From the NCBI GenBank assembly GCA_944388585.1, contig CALXJI010000002.1:124001-188000 (forward strand): a stretch of DNA of 64,000 bases, written 5' to 3'. The notes beneath the pieces are model-generated. The model saw only the letters and a program-made list of their open reading frames with translations. It searched no databases and was not told the DNA's origin. A program made the position numbers and the translations under genes. This document shows, one piece after another, positions 15,724 to 23,677 of this stretch. Position 1 is the stretch's first letter. Each line of letters begins with the position of its first letter. The stretch comes from an uncultured Clostridia bacterium. GTDB lineage: Bacteria; Bacillota; Clostridia; TANB77; CAG-465.

Positions 15724-17037
15724 TTACTTTTCCTTATTTTTTAATAATCCCAACATATTTTTTTTATATGCTTCAACACCAGGTTGATCAAAAGGATTTA
15801 CTCCAAGTAAATATCCACTTATTGCACAAGCTTTTTCAAAAAAGTATATTAATTGACCTACATTATATTCTGTAAGGTCTTCTAAATTTATTACCATTGT
15901 AGGCACTTTTCCATCAACATGTGCCTTTAAAGTACCTTTAAAAGCTTGTTTATTTATATAATCAATTTCTTTTCCTGCTAAATAGTTTAAATTGTCAAAA
16001 TTATCTTCTAATTCAGGTAAATAAGTCAAACTTCTATCTACCTGAATATTTATAACTGTTTCAAATATATTTCTTTTGCCATCTTGTATCCATTGTCCCA
16101 TAGAGTGTAGATCTGTAGTAAAGTTTACACCTGCTGGAAAAATTCCCTTTCCATCTTTTCCTTCACTTTCACCAAATAACTGTTTATACCATTCAATAAA
16201 ATACTGAAAACTTGGCTCATAACTTGCAAGTAATTCTATATCTTTTCCAGATTCTCTTAAAATATTTCTATAAGCTGCATATTTATAACAATCATTATTT
16301 GATACATCTTTATTGTTAAATACAAATGAAGCAAATTGAGCACCATCAAGTATATCTTCAAAATTAATGTTTGCAACTGCCATTGGAAGAAGTCCCACTG
16401 CAGTAAGTACTGAATATCTTCCCCCAACATTTTTTGGAATTTTAAACATTTCATATTCATTTTTAATTGCTAAATCGTGTAAAATCCCTTTTTCTGGATC
16501 AGTAGTAACATATATTCTAGATGCTGCCATTACTTTACCATATTTTTGCTCTAACACTACCTTTAGAGTTCTAAAAGTTACAGCAGGCTCAAGTGTTGAA
16601 CCAGATTTAGATATAACATTAATAGCAAAATCTTTATCTTCTAAATATTCAACCAAATTTCTTAAATATTTACCACTTAAATTATTACCAGCAAAAATAA
16701 TTTGTGGATGTTTTCTTTCAGAATAAGTTTGTAAATTAGAAAAAGTAGAATCAAATAGGTCTATTACTGCTTTTGCTCCCAAATATGATCCTCCAATTCC
16801 AATAACAACAAAAACATCAGCTTGTTTATTTATTCTTTCTGCACATTTCTTTATTCTTTCTATTTCTTCTTCATCTCTGTTTGCGGGCAAATCAATCCAC
16901 CCAAGCATATCACTACCTTTACCAGATTTATTTTCTAACATCTCATGTGCTTGCTCCACTCTTTTACACATTCCTTCATATTCTTCATCTGTTATAAAAG
17001 GTTTTATTCCATCATCTTCTAAAAATACACCTTGCAT
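15724..17037 (-). CDS. pgi: Glucose-6-phosphate isomerase
   Basis: Interconverts glucose 6-phosphate and fructose 6-phosphate in glycolysis and gluconeogenesis; cytoplasmic. At 437 residues it matches the short form of Firmicutes. The sugar-phosphate binding motif GIGGSYLGAKA lies near residue 80, the SIS-domain segment SKSGSTLEPA near 145, and the conserved GESEGKDGKGIFP region near 290, which includes the catalytic Glu. The C-terminal NPFDQPGVEAYK block is intact. A clear AAGGAGG precedes the ATG. It is followed by its own terminator, and the NadM-like gene lies upstream on the same strand with a 55-nt gap. Confidence 0.97.
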   Translation of the reverse strand: MQGVFLEDDGIKPFITDEEYEGMCKRVEQAHEMLENKSGKGSDMLGWIDLPANRDEEEIERIKKCAERINKQADVFVVIGIGGSYLGAKAVIDLFDSTFSNLQTYSERKHPQIIFAGNNLSGKYLRNLVEYLEDKDFAINVISKSGSTLEPAVTFRTLKVVLEQKYGKVMAASRIYVTTDPEKGILHDLAIKNEYEMFKIPKNVGGRYSVLTAVGLLPMAVANINFEDILDGAQFASFVFNNKDVSNNDCYKYAAYRNILRESGKDIELLASYEPSFQYFIEWYKQLFGESEGKDGKGIFPAGVNFTTDLHSMGQWIQDGKRNIFETVINIQVDRSLTYLPELEDNFDNLNYLAGKEIDYINKQAFKGTLKAHVDGKVPTMVINLEDLTEYNVGQLIYFFEKACAISGYLLGVNPFDQPGVEAYKKNMLGLLKNKEK

Positions 17038-17092
17038 ATATCACTACCTCCTTAATAAATATATAACAATTATATGCTCATGATATCATATC

Positions 17093-17659
17093 TTAATTTT
17101 TTTTACAATAATATTGTTCCAATTTTTCCTTTAATTCATAATACTTATTATGAATTTTTTCATCAGAATATTTCTCCCATTCCTTTTTATTTCCATTTAA
17201 TAAAAATTCTCTCATTTTTGTAGCAGAAATCATTAAAGAATCTCTATCCACATAAACTTCAGACAATTTTTTTACCACCTCTTTAGCAAAACACTTAAAT
17301 ATATCCTTATCCTTACCATATATAATACAATTAGGACATTCACCTAATATATCTTTTGCACTATTTAATACATACTCTCCCCATAATGGAGTAAGAGATC
17401 TACTATCTTTAAAATCATTTAAAGGTGCTATTATTATTTTTCCACTATCTATTTCATCTTTATATATTATCTCAATCAAAGATTTTCTATATTCATAACT
17501 ATATGGATTCCTTGCACTATTTTCTTGATTAGCCGATCCTATAAAAATTAACAATTTATCACATAATCTTAATCCTATTTCTATTAATTTTTGATGTCCC
17601 TTATGAATATGTTGAAATCTACCAACTATTATTCCATATTTAAATACTCCTTTTTTCAT
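17093..17659 (-). CDS. NadM-like nicotinamide-nucleotide adenylyltransferase
   Basis: A 188-residue nucleotidyltransferase of the HIGH superfamily. The N-terminal GRFQHIHKGHQKLI carries the (H/T)xGH motif, here HKGH, and the C-terminal ISATKMRE is the ISxTxxR motif. Spacing and size fit the archaeal/bacterial NadM group, which joins NMN (or NaMN) and ATP to make NAD(+). A related cytidylyltransferase-like function cannot be excluded. GAGGTG lies before the ATG. It sits 55 nt upstream of pgi and faces the tRNA-Lys gene across an AT-rich gap. Confidence 0.8.
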   Translation of the reverse strand: MKKGVFKYGIIVGRFQHIHKGHQKLIEIGLRLCDKLLIFIGSANQENSARNPYSYEYRKSLIEIIYKDEIDSGKIIIAPLNDFKDSRSLTPLWGEYVLNSAKDILGECPNCIIYGKDKDIFKCFAKEVVKKLSEVYVDRDSLMISATKMREFLLNGNKKEWEKYSDEKIHNKYYELKEKLEQYYCKKN

Positions 17660-17785
17660 TTTAACACCTCAATCTAAGAATATAATATATCATTACATAA
17701 AAAAATACTATATATTTTTAATTTTTTCCTACAAATTATTTACAATTACTATTTTTTTTGTTATAATAATTGATGTACATTAATT

Positions 17786-17861
17786 GTACCTTTAGCTCAG
17801 TCGGTAGAGCAGCTGCCTCTTAAGCAGTTTGTCCGGGGTTCGAGCCCCCGAAGGTGCACCA
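17786..17861 (+). tRNA. tRNA-Lys (anticodon CTT)
   Basis: A full cloverleaf can be drawn: acceptor GTACCTT with AAGGTGC (one T-G pair), D-arm GCTCAGTCGGTAGAGC, anticodon loop CTCTTAA with anticodon CTT (reads AAG), T-arm CGGGG/CCCCG around TTCGAGC, discriminator A and encoded CCA. It is followed by a terminator. Confidence 0.96.
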
Positions 17862-17891
17862 AACAGAGACTCTTATAATTAATTAGATAAT

Positions 17892-17933
17892 AAAAGTAAG
17901 CATAATTTATGTTTACTTTTATTTTTTATTTTT
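17892..17933 (+). terminator. Terminator of tRNA-Lys
   Basis: A 14-bp near-perfect hairpin (17892-17905 with 17907-17920) is followed by T-rich sequence, 30 nt after the tRNA. Confidence 0.75.
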
Positions 17934-17945
17934 GTAAAATAATAC

Positions 17946-17980
17946 AAAAAAGGTATACTATAATCAAATTATAGTATACC
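17946..17980 (-). terminator. Intrinsic terminator
   Basis: A perfect 13-bp inverted repeat (17952-17964 with 17968-17980) has a 3-nt loop and six T residues following on the minus strand. It would end the candidate small RNA, and any read-through from the acyl-CoA synthetase gene. Confidence 0.8.
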
Positions 17981-18061
17981 GAGTCTAATAATGGATTTCG
18001 AAAAAAAAATTATATGATTCTCAAAGTTTAAATGTAAAGATTAGAATCACTTCTCTTTACA
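17946..18061 (-). ncRNA. Candidate small RNA (about 60-115 nt)
   Basis: A minus-strand promoter (18068-18096) lies just after the acyl-CoA synthetase stop, and a strong terminator lies at 17946-17980, with no gene between. Two alternative helices are visible in the transcript: TGTAAAG with CTTTACA near the 5' end, or TGATTCT with AGAATCA followed by a run of nine T. They share sequence and are mutually exclusive, as in switch-like leaders. However, the next minus-strand gene lies beyond a terminator and the opposite-strand tRNA. No known family recognised. Confidence 0.5.
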
Positions 18062-18067
18062 ATTTTA

Positions 18068-18096
18068 ATTTTATTACTAAGAAATAAAATTGTCAA
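18068..18096 (-). promoter_or_regulatory. Promoter for the candidate small RNA
   Basis: On the minus strand, TTGACA (18091-18096), 17 bp, TAAAAT (18068-18073): one mismatch from consensus. Confidence 0.7.
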
Positions 18097-18121
18097 GTAT
18101 TTTTCTAAAAATTTATATCTT

Positions 18122-19987
18122 TTAATTAAATTTTTTCTTTTCAGCTTCTTTAATTTCATAACTATCATCAAGTTTTTTAGCTTCAACATTTATAGGCTTT
18201 TTTCTATCTTTCTTTTTAGTTTTTTTAACTTTTTCAATGTCATCTGATGTAATTAAATTATCTGGATTTGTATTTTCAAGTTCAACATATCTTTTAATTT
18301 TCATGGTTGTTGTTTTTTCAAACTCATCTTTTTTTATTTCCAAATATTTTATAGCTTTATATGAAACCATCATTCTATTAACCTTTTTAATTTCATCAAA
18401 TACCATTTCATAAAGTTTAGTATCTGAAGGAATATTGTCTCCATATTTTTCGCTTAAAAACTCTTTATCTAAAGTTACTCTTGCTGCAACAGTAACATCT
18501 TTTGATGTGCTAGACAATCTCTTACCATATACCATAGATTCTCCTATCAAAGGTAATTTATTTAAAAGATTTTCTAGTTCTTCTGGAAATATATTTTTAC
18601 CATTAGAAGTAACAATCACATTTTTACTTCTTCCTGTAACAACCAAGTTTCCTCTTATATCAAAGTATCCTAAATCTCCTGTATAAAACCATCCCTTCTT
18701 TAAAACATTTTTTGTAGCTTCTTCATCATTATAGTAACCTAGCATTACATTATCTCCTTTTACGATAATTTCACCAATATTACTATTTTCATCTTCATTT
18801 GCACTTAAATCTATTCTTATTTCCACACCTTCAACAGCTTTTCCAACTGTACCTGGTGCATCACATTTTAAAGAAGTACCTGATACTAAAGGAGATGTTT
18901 CGGTAAGTCCATAGCCTTGTAAAAATTTAAAGCCATAGCCTTCCATTTTTGTTATAAGTTCTGGATCAAGTGGAGCTGCACCACAAAATAAATATTTTAA
19001 ATTCCCACCAAAATTCTCTTGAATTTTAGCAAATATTTTTCTTCGTATATCTATACCTATTTTACTAAATCCATTTGCCACTTTTTTTATTGTTTTTATT
19101 GTTCTTTCTTTACCTGTTTCTTTTATTCCCTTTTCAATTTGCTGATTAAATTTTTCAATTACTGCAGGAACAGCAAGTATAAAATCTGGTTTTATCTCTT
19201 TGAAATCTTTAAGTATATATTTTAGTCCTTGACATATACCAATTGTTCCACCAGCTGCACTCATAAATAAATAATCTAATGTAAATTCGTATGTATGATG
19301 CAGTGGTAATATAGACATACAAGTATAATCTCCAAAAGTTGGAACTACACATGAGCAAGAATAAATATTAGCACATAGATTTTTATGACTAAGCATAACA
19401 CCTTTTGAAGTTGCAGATGTTCCAGAAGTAAATAGCAATATACTAAATGCTTCTCTATCTATCGGCATATCTATATATTCTCTGTTTCCGTCATCTACTT
19501 TTTTTATCCCCTTTTCTATTATTCTATCAAAAGCTAAAGCTTCCTCATCTGATTCCTTTTTATTCATATCTATATATATCATATCTTTTGGTAATTTATC
19601 TTTTATATTATTTATCTCATCTTTTTTTCTAGAAGAGTAAACTATAGCCTTAGTATCTGATCTTAAAATCAAATTAAGTATTTCATTTTCTGGAAGTCCT
19701 CTATCTAATGGAACAATTACGCCTACTCCACAAGCAACAGCCATATACGTAACATACCATCTATAAGAATTTTCTCCAATTACAGCAATATTTTTTCCTT
19801 TAAGATCTAAATCTTCAATCATATAAGTTCCAAGTCCATTTATTTTCTCTTTTATTTCTTTATATTTTATATACTCAAATTCTTTATGATCAATATCTTT
19901 TTCAATAAAAGCAACTTTATCTTTAAATAAATCGAATCTGATATTAATAATATCTTTTAAGGAACTGAGATTCTTTAATTCTTCCAT
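18122..19987 (-). CDS. Long-chain acyl-CoA synthetase (AMP-forming)
   Basis: Activates a fatty acid with ATP and CoA through an acyl-adenylate; cytoplasmic or membrane-associated. About 621 residues. The AMP-binding signature LLFTSGTSATSKGVMLSHKN lies near 190, the GYGLTETSP motif near 360, TGDLGYFD near 440, then the short C-terminal domain. A Lys-rich tail of about 40 residues (after about 580) extends past the usual end. The FadD/long-chain group is the best guess; substrate is not shown by the sequence. ATG 19987 is preferred because AAAGGAGGG precedes it; ATG 20008 lies upstream of that site. Monocistronic by its neighbours. Confidence 0.88.
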   Translation of the reverse strand: MEELKNLSSLKDIINIRFDLFKDKVAFIEKDIDHKEFEYIKYKEIKEKINGLGTYMIEDLDLKGKNIAVIGENSYRWYVTYMAVACGVGVIVPLDRGLPENEILNLILRSDTKAIVYSSRKKDEINNIKDKLPKDMIYIDMNKKESDEEALAFDRIIEKGIKKVDDGNREYIDMPIDREAFSILLFTSGTSATSKGVMLSHKNLCANIYSCSCVVPTFGDYTCMSILPLHHTYEFTLDYLFMSAAGGTIGICQGLKYILKDFKEIKPDFILAVPAVIEKFNQQIEKGIKETGKERTIKTIKKVANGFSKIGIDIRRKIFAKIQENFGGNLKYLFCGAAPLDPELITKMEGYGFKFLQGYGLTETSPLVSGTSLKCDAPGTVGKAVEGVEIRIDLSANEDENSNIGEIIVKGDNVMLGYYNDEEATKNVLKKGWFYTGDLGYFDIRGNLVVTGRSKNVIVTSNGKNIFPEELENLLNKLPLIGESMVYGKRLSSTSKDVTVAARVTLDKEFLSEKYGDNIPSDTKLYEMVFDEIKKVNRMMVSYKAIKYLEIKKDEFEKTTTMKIKRYVELENTNPDNLITSDDIEKVKKTKKKDRKKPINVEAKKLDDSYEIKEAEKKKFN

Positions 19988-20151
19988 AATTCCCTCCTTT
20001 ATAATCATTATTTTACTACATTATAATTATATATTCTTAAAATTTAAAAGTCAATAAAGCTTAAAAACATTCACACTCTCTACACATAATATTTGCTTTT
20101 TCTACATATAAATACAATATTCCATTTTTAAATAATATATTATGTAAATTA

Positions 20152-20180
20152 TTGACATTTTATGTTAACTATGCTATAAT
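20152..20180 (+). promoter_or_regulatory. Perfect-consensus promoter
   Basis: TTGACA (20152-20157), 17 bp, TATAAT (20175-20180), with TG one base before the -10. It is one of the strongest promoters by sequence in the window, and is followed within 30 nt by a terminator. Confidence 0.85.
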
Positions 20181-20206
20181 AATATTGTATTGATATTGTT
20201 TATTTG

Positions 20207-20250
20207 AGAAGTTTAATAACGTCTCTTTATACGTTTTAAACTTCTTTTTT
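20207..20250 (+). terminator. Leader terminator (attenuator) or small-RNA end
   Basis: GAAGTTTAATAACGT (20208-20222) pairs with ACGTTTTAAACTTC (20231-20244) with one bulge, followed by six T. It lies between the strong promoter and the gene at 20332, so it either attenuates that gene or ends a short RNA of about 65 nt. Confidence 0.75.
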
Positions 20251-20331
20251 AATACATTTTTTGACCGGTTAGCATAGGAAAAATAACCAATATACAATAG
20301 AGAAAAATTATTAGAAAGGAACGTGATTAAA

Positions 20332-21012
20332 ATGTCAAAAGCAAAAAGAAGTATCCAAAGAAAAGAAAAAGGTGTTAAGGAAGAAGTGAAAAAGGAAAAT
20401 ATTCTAAAGAAAGGACTAGATTCATTAAAACAAAAAATAGAATCAACAAGCAAATCTGCAAAAATATTGTTTATAATGATTGTAATTTGTATTATCACAG
20501 GAACAATAGGATATAACTTATATATTCCTGCACGTGATATTTATATTACAGATAGTAAATCTGAAGAGGAAAAAAGAAAAGTCTATGACTTTCCTGAAGG
20601 ATCCGAGGAGAGAAAAGCTCAAGAAGAAATATATCAAGAATCTTTAAAAGTATATGGAGAAACTAGGGATAAATACAACACTAAAACTGATGGTTTTCTT
20701 GATAGTTTATTTAACGGACTACTATTAGATTTCATTCATTATGATTTTGCACGATTCTTAATTGTTTTTGGAATATTACTTCCATTTTTAGCTATTTTCT
20801 TAATGTTTATAGGTGGTCCTATAAATTTTACTTTAGCTATTATAAATATCACAATTTTGGCACCTTATAAAATATTAAAATACTTTTTTAATATTTTTAG
20901 AGAAAAAAATAATTCTAAAAATAAAGAAAAACAAAATGCAAAAATTGAAATGGAAAGCAAACATAGTAAAAATAAAAAAACTTCTTCAAAACACAGTTTA
21001 GAAACGGCTTAA
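20332..21012 (+). CDS. Multi-pass membrane protein of unknown function
   Basis: The 226-residue protein is very basic at both ends. Membrane segments are at about 45-65, 135-160 and 165-185, with a charged acidic/basic loop of about 70 residues between the first and second. No known motif is seen. ATG 20332 is chosen since AAAGGA ends 11 nt before it; the GTG at 20323 is only 2 nt from that site. A strong promoter and a leader terminator lie upstream. It is convergent with ytfJ and shares a bidirectional terminator that overlaps its own stop codon. Confidence 0.7.
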   Translation: MSKAKRSIQRKEKGVKEEVKKENILKKGLDSLKQKIESTSKSAKILFIMIVICIITGTIGYNLYIPARDIYITDSKSEEEKRKVYDFPEGSEERKAQEEIYQESLKVYGETRDKYNTKTDGFLDSLFNGLLLDFIHYDFARFLIVFGILLPFLAIFLMFIGGPINFTLAIINITILAPYKILKYFFNIFREKNNSKNKEKQNAKIEMESKHSKNKKTSSKHSLETA

Positions 21013-21029
21013 TAAGCCGTTTCTATTTT
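21002..21029. terminator. Bidirectional terminator
   Basis: A 9-bp hairpin (AAACGGCTT with its complement ending at 21022), with a T tract on the plus strand. It overlaps the stop codon of the membrane protein gene. Confidence 0.8.
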
Positions 21030-21030
21030 T

Positions 21031-21522
21031 TTATTCTCCATCTTCTTCATAATACTCTTCATTTACATCATCATCATCTATATCAATATCTACCTCTTTC
21101 ACTTTTTTTACTTCTTTCTTATTATTTGATTTATCCATTTTCTTATTAATTAGCATATCAATTTTATTAATTATATCTGGTATCATATCAACTGCTCTGT
21201 CTACAACATTTATACCATCTACATTTAAAACTTTAGGTATTCCATCCTTTATAACTAAAAAGCCTACAGGTGAAATTTTTACACCAGCACCTGCTCCACC
21301 ACCAAATGGAAGTTTTATATTTTCTGTATACTTATTTAATTTATTTGTATTAAATTCACTTCCACCTGCTGCAAATCCAAAACATACTTTAGATAAAGGA
21401 ATTATTGTAGTATTGTCTGCAGTTACTATACTATCTCCTATTATTGTATTTACATCTACCATATTTTCTATTGAAGTCATTGATGTTATCATTAATGACT
21501 CTATTGGATGCTTTGTCTCCAT
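21031..21522 (-). CDS. ytfJ: GerW/YtfJ-family sporulation protein
   Basis: A protein of about 163 residues in the YtfJ/GerW family, which in Bacillus is made under forespore control and is needed for germination response. The conserved blocks are present: HPIESLM at the N-terminus, VDVNTIIGD, IPLSKVCFGFAAGGSEF near 45-60, a glycine-rich PFGGGAGAGV, and SPVGFLVI. An acidic tail rich in Asp and Glu follows. ATG 21522 is preferred because AAAGGTGG ends 8 nt before it; the GTG at 21534 is part of that site. In many Firmicutes it is paired with a DUF2953 gene; here that gene lies 716 nt further along, with the LysM element between. Confidence 0.93.
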   Translation of the reverse strand: METKHPIESLMITSMTSIENMVDVNTIIGDSIVTADNTTIIPLSKVCFGFAAGGSEFNTNKLNKYTENIKLPFGGGAGAGVKISPVGFLVIKDGIPKVLNVDGINVVDRAVDMIPDIINKIDMLINKKMDKSNNKKEVKKVKEVDIDIDDDDVNEEYYEEDGE

Positions 21523-21634
21523 TATTTCTACCACCTTTCTAAATTACAAATTTATTTTTTGTACTAAATATATTTTTTACTATAAAAATAAATAATATAC
21601 TAAATAATTAAAATTATTTTAACATATTTAAATA

Positions 21635-21663
21635 TTTACTATTTATGTAAAGCATGGTATAAT
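21635..21663 (+). promoter_or_regulatory. Promoter of the LysM unit
   Basis: TTTACT (21635-21640), 17 bp, TATAAT (21658-21663) with an extended -10 (TGG). Transcription would begin near 21670, giving a leader of about 140 nt. Confidence 0.65.
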
Positions 21664-21673
21664 ATAATTAATA

Positions 21674-22001
21674 ATATGCTTTTTAGCATATAAAAAATAT
21701 TTGCATATGATAAGCTTTAATAAGTGAATCGGTTAAGATTCCTTCGATTTATTTATTAAAGCTTATTATATTTGCAAAAGAAAAATAAAAAATATAAGGA
21801 GGAAAAATTTATGAAAAAAACAAAAAAAACACAAAAGAAATTTATTAGAAGGAGAATTATTGCCGTAATAGTACGGTATATTCCTTTTAATATGTATTTG
21901 TAAAACTGTAAGTTCTGCTTGTAGTTTTGCAAAGGAAAAAATTCTTGAATGGGGCAATTCCATTCAAGAGACTAGAGTTGAAAATACTCTAGAAAAAATA
22001 A
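21674..22001 (+). other. Run of strong stem-loops in the LysM leader and 5' region
   Basis: Consecutive hairpins: 21674-21691 (7 bp, TTTT loop); 21701-21777 (about 32 bp: a perfect 13-bp core at 21711-21723/21753-21765, inner and outer extensions using several G-T pairs); about 21848-21890 (bulged); 21897-21933 (16 bp including three G-T pairs); 21942-21970 (about 11 bp); 21972-21992 (7 bp). The G-T pairs suggest selection on RNA rather than a DNA palindrome. The series continues through the LysM coding part. Confidence 0.7.
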
Positions 22002-22222
22002 ACAGTGGAGATTTGAAAATCAAATCTTACACTGTATCTAGTGGAGAAAAGCTATGGACAATAGCTGAAAATCTTCTAGATGAAAATAACATCGACAATG
22101 TCGATGTCAGAGAGCTAATTGATACAATAAAATGTATCAATGAAGCTAAAGGAGTGGATACAGATGTCCTATATGATGGACAAACTATATACATTCCTGA
22201 AAATATAAAAGAGGTGATTTAA
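21811..22222 (+). pseudogene. Small membrane-anchored LysM protein, frameshifted (YneA-like layout)
   Basis: An ATG at 21811 follows AAGGAGG and encodes a very basic N-terminus and the first half of a membrane helix (to about 21873), but that frame stops at 21901. The +1 frame is open from 21872 to 22222 and continues with the rest of the helix, a short linker, and a LysM domain (YTVSSGEKLW... to DGQTIYIP). Joined by removing one base within 21872-21900, the product would be about 136 residues: one anchor plus a C-terminal LysM, the layout of the YneA cell-division inhibitor. It may be a pseudogene, a sequencing error or recoding. A terminator follows directly. Confidence 0.7.
22002..22147 (+). 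other. Run of stem-loops inside the LysM coding part
   Basis: Perfect or near-perfect hairpins: 22002-22035 (15 bp, one bulge, 3-nt loop); 22037-22080 (6-bp inner helix, outer helices of 3 and 5 bp); 22089-22107 (8 bp, 3-nt loop); 22113-22147 (9-bp helix plus a 4-bp outer helix). They abut one another with almost no free sequence. Confidence 0.7.
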
Positions 22223-22240
22223 TTATCGCCTCTTTTTTTA
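22207..22240 (+). terminator. Terminator of the LysM unit
   Basis: An 8-bp GC-containing stem (22211-22218 with 22225-22232, one G-T pair) is extended by A/T pairs and followed by a run of T. It overlaps the LysM stop codon. Confidence 0.85.
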
Positions 22241-22813
22241 TATTGTTTTTTGTGCTAATTCATTTGTTATACTATTTTTTGTTTTATCTTTTTTTAACTC
22301 TTTAATTTTTAATTTTATCAGTGCAAAAATAACTTTAAAGATTCTGAATATATTTTTTATTATTGATATTGATACATTACATTTTATATTTAAAAATAAT
22401 GTCTTATCCGAAATAAATGTTGTATATTTTATATTATCTAAATTAATGCTTTTGCTATTATATGCAATAAGTAATGGAAATACTGCATTTATTACTGCAA
22501 TCGCATATGCATTGTATATTGGATCATTTAAATTAATTCCTAAATCCATATCTAGCTTATGTATTTTTATAGTCTTTGGAATTCTTATTACCAAATTTAC
22601 AATTTCATCATATTTTAGCGATCTTATTATTTGCTTTAATATCATATATATTGTATTAGTTTTAGTATTATTTTTTTTATAAGGTGCATGAATTTTTCTT
22701 TCTAATTTTATTTTCTTTACTCGTATTCCAAAAAAATATATATTTATATAATTTTCTTTTTCAATTAAATTGCTTTCTTTATTTTTCTCTATATAATTAA
22801 TTTTAAATTTCAT
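22238..22813 (-). CDS. DUF2953 protein (YtfI-like)
   Basis: About 191 residues. The layout matches the DUF2953 family: a beta-rich N-terminal part, a middle DMDLGINLNDP segment equivalent to the family's LGTGD-A block near residues 90-100, then a weakly hydrophobic helix (YAIAVINAVFPLLIA). A basic C-terminus follows. The family has no known biochemical role but is usually next to ytfJ and is thought to be sporulation-linked; that pairing is nearly kept here. ATG 22813 is chosen for the GGGTGAT just upstream; ATG 22834 has no site. Confidence 0.7.
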   Translation of the reverse strand: MKFKINYIEKNKESNLIEKENYINIYFFGIRVKKIKLERKIHAPYKKNNTKTNTIYMILKQIIRSLKYDEIVNLVIRIPKTIKIHKLDMDLGINLNDPIYNAYAIAVINAVFPLLIAYNSKSINLDNIKYTTFISDKTLFLNIKCNVSISIIKNIFRIFKVIFALIKLKIKELKKDKTKNSITNELAQKTI

Positions 22814-22936
22814 AGTATCACCCACTAATATCATTTGTAAATTTTAAATTAATATAATAATTAAAATGTAGAAAAAAATTATCATTTTGACAAAGCTTTT
22901 TAAATTTAGTATAATTTTATAATGGAGGTAAAATAT

Positions 22937-23611
22937 ATGAATCTCATATTAGGGGAGAATTTATATTATAATTTATTAGCATTTATAATTATATCTATTA
23001 TTTTTGTTTGGATCATAACTCAAACATTTAAAGTAATATTAAAGTGCTGGATTGGTAAAAGATTTTCTATAAAAATGTTTTTTCATGATGGTGATTTTCC
23101 ATCAACACATACAGCAATTGTAACTTCTTCTGTAATTTTAATATTATTTTTAAATGCTTATACATTAGGTCTTACAGACCCTGCAACCATCGCATCATAT
23201 AATAGTGCTAAAGATTTTCTTATAATACTTACTTTTGCCTCTATTGTTATACGTGATGCTATGGGGCAAAGACACAGACAAGATAATACAAATAAAAATC
23301 TAAAGAATTTAAAAGATTATATACAAGAATTAGGAATAGAAAGAAATGTTATAGAACATATAGATGCAACATTTGAATCAATAGATAATGAAGCTATAAA
23401 AAGAGTAGGACATCTAAAACATGAAGTATATGGTGGAATGATTTTAGGTGCAATTTGTTCACTGTTTTTAATAATATTTTTCTTTAATAGATATGATTGG
23501 CTATTATTTGCAATACTATGTACTTTACTATATTTTTTAGCAATTTTAGCATTTTTAAAGTTAAAACCTGTTGTAACAAAAAAAATTACTTACAGAAGAT
23601 CTAAAAAATAA
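22937..23611 (+). CDS. Divergent PAP2-family membrane protein (YuiD/DUF212)
   Basis: About 224 residues. Helices lie at about 10-35, 60-80 and 95-110, plus a C-terminal pair (about 170-215). Family motifs are GDFPSTHTA near 48-56, RDAMGQRHRQ near 112, and LKHEVYGGMILG near 162-173. The group is related to PAP2 phosphatases and has the Ser-His pair of the middle motif, but no activity is established. ATG 22937 is used because GGAGG ends 8 nt before it; the upstream ATG overlaps that site. A strong terminator follows. Confidence 0.85.
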   Translation: MNLILGENLYYNLLAFIIISIIFVWIITQTFKVILKCWIGKRFSIKMFFHDGDFPSTHTAIVTSSVILILFLNAYTLGLTDPATIASYNSAKDFLIILTFASIVIRDAMGQRHRQDNTNKNLKNLKDYIQELGIERNVIEHIDATFESIDNEAIKRVGHLKHEVYGGMILGAICSLFLIIFFFNRYDWLLFAILCTLLYFLAILAFLKLKPVVTKKITYRRSKK

Positions 23612-23618
23612 TAAAAAA

Positions 23619-23652
23619 ACTCATAAGATATTAATCCTTATGAGTCTTTTTT
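23619..23652. terminator. Terminator after the DUF212 gene
   Basis: A 9-bp stem (23619-23627 with 23637-23645) is followed by T6 on the plus strand and preceded by A-rich sequence that serves the opposite strand. Confidence 0.85.
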
Positions 23653-23677
23653 ATTTACTAAGCTTGTCTATTTTTCA

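Noticed and set aside
20169..20498. 109-residue minus-strand frame over the promoter and 5' part of the membrane protein gene
   Set aside because: Antisense to a strong promoter and a real gene; no ribosome site or motif.
21701..21777. Long inverted repeat as a MITE or transposon end
   Set aside because: No target duplication or second copy seen in the window, and G-T pairs fit an RNA hairpin better.
21766..21963. 65-residue minus-strand frame across the LysM leader
   Set aside because: Low-complexity, Phe/Leu-rich, no ribosome site, and it is the antisense of the hairpin region.
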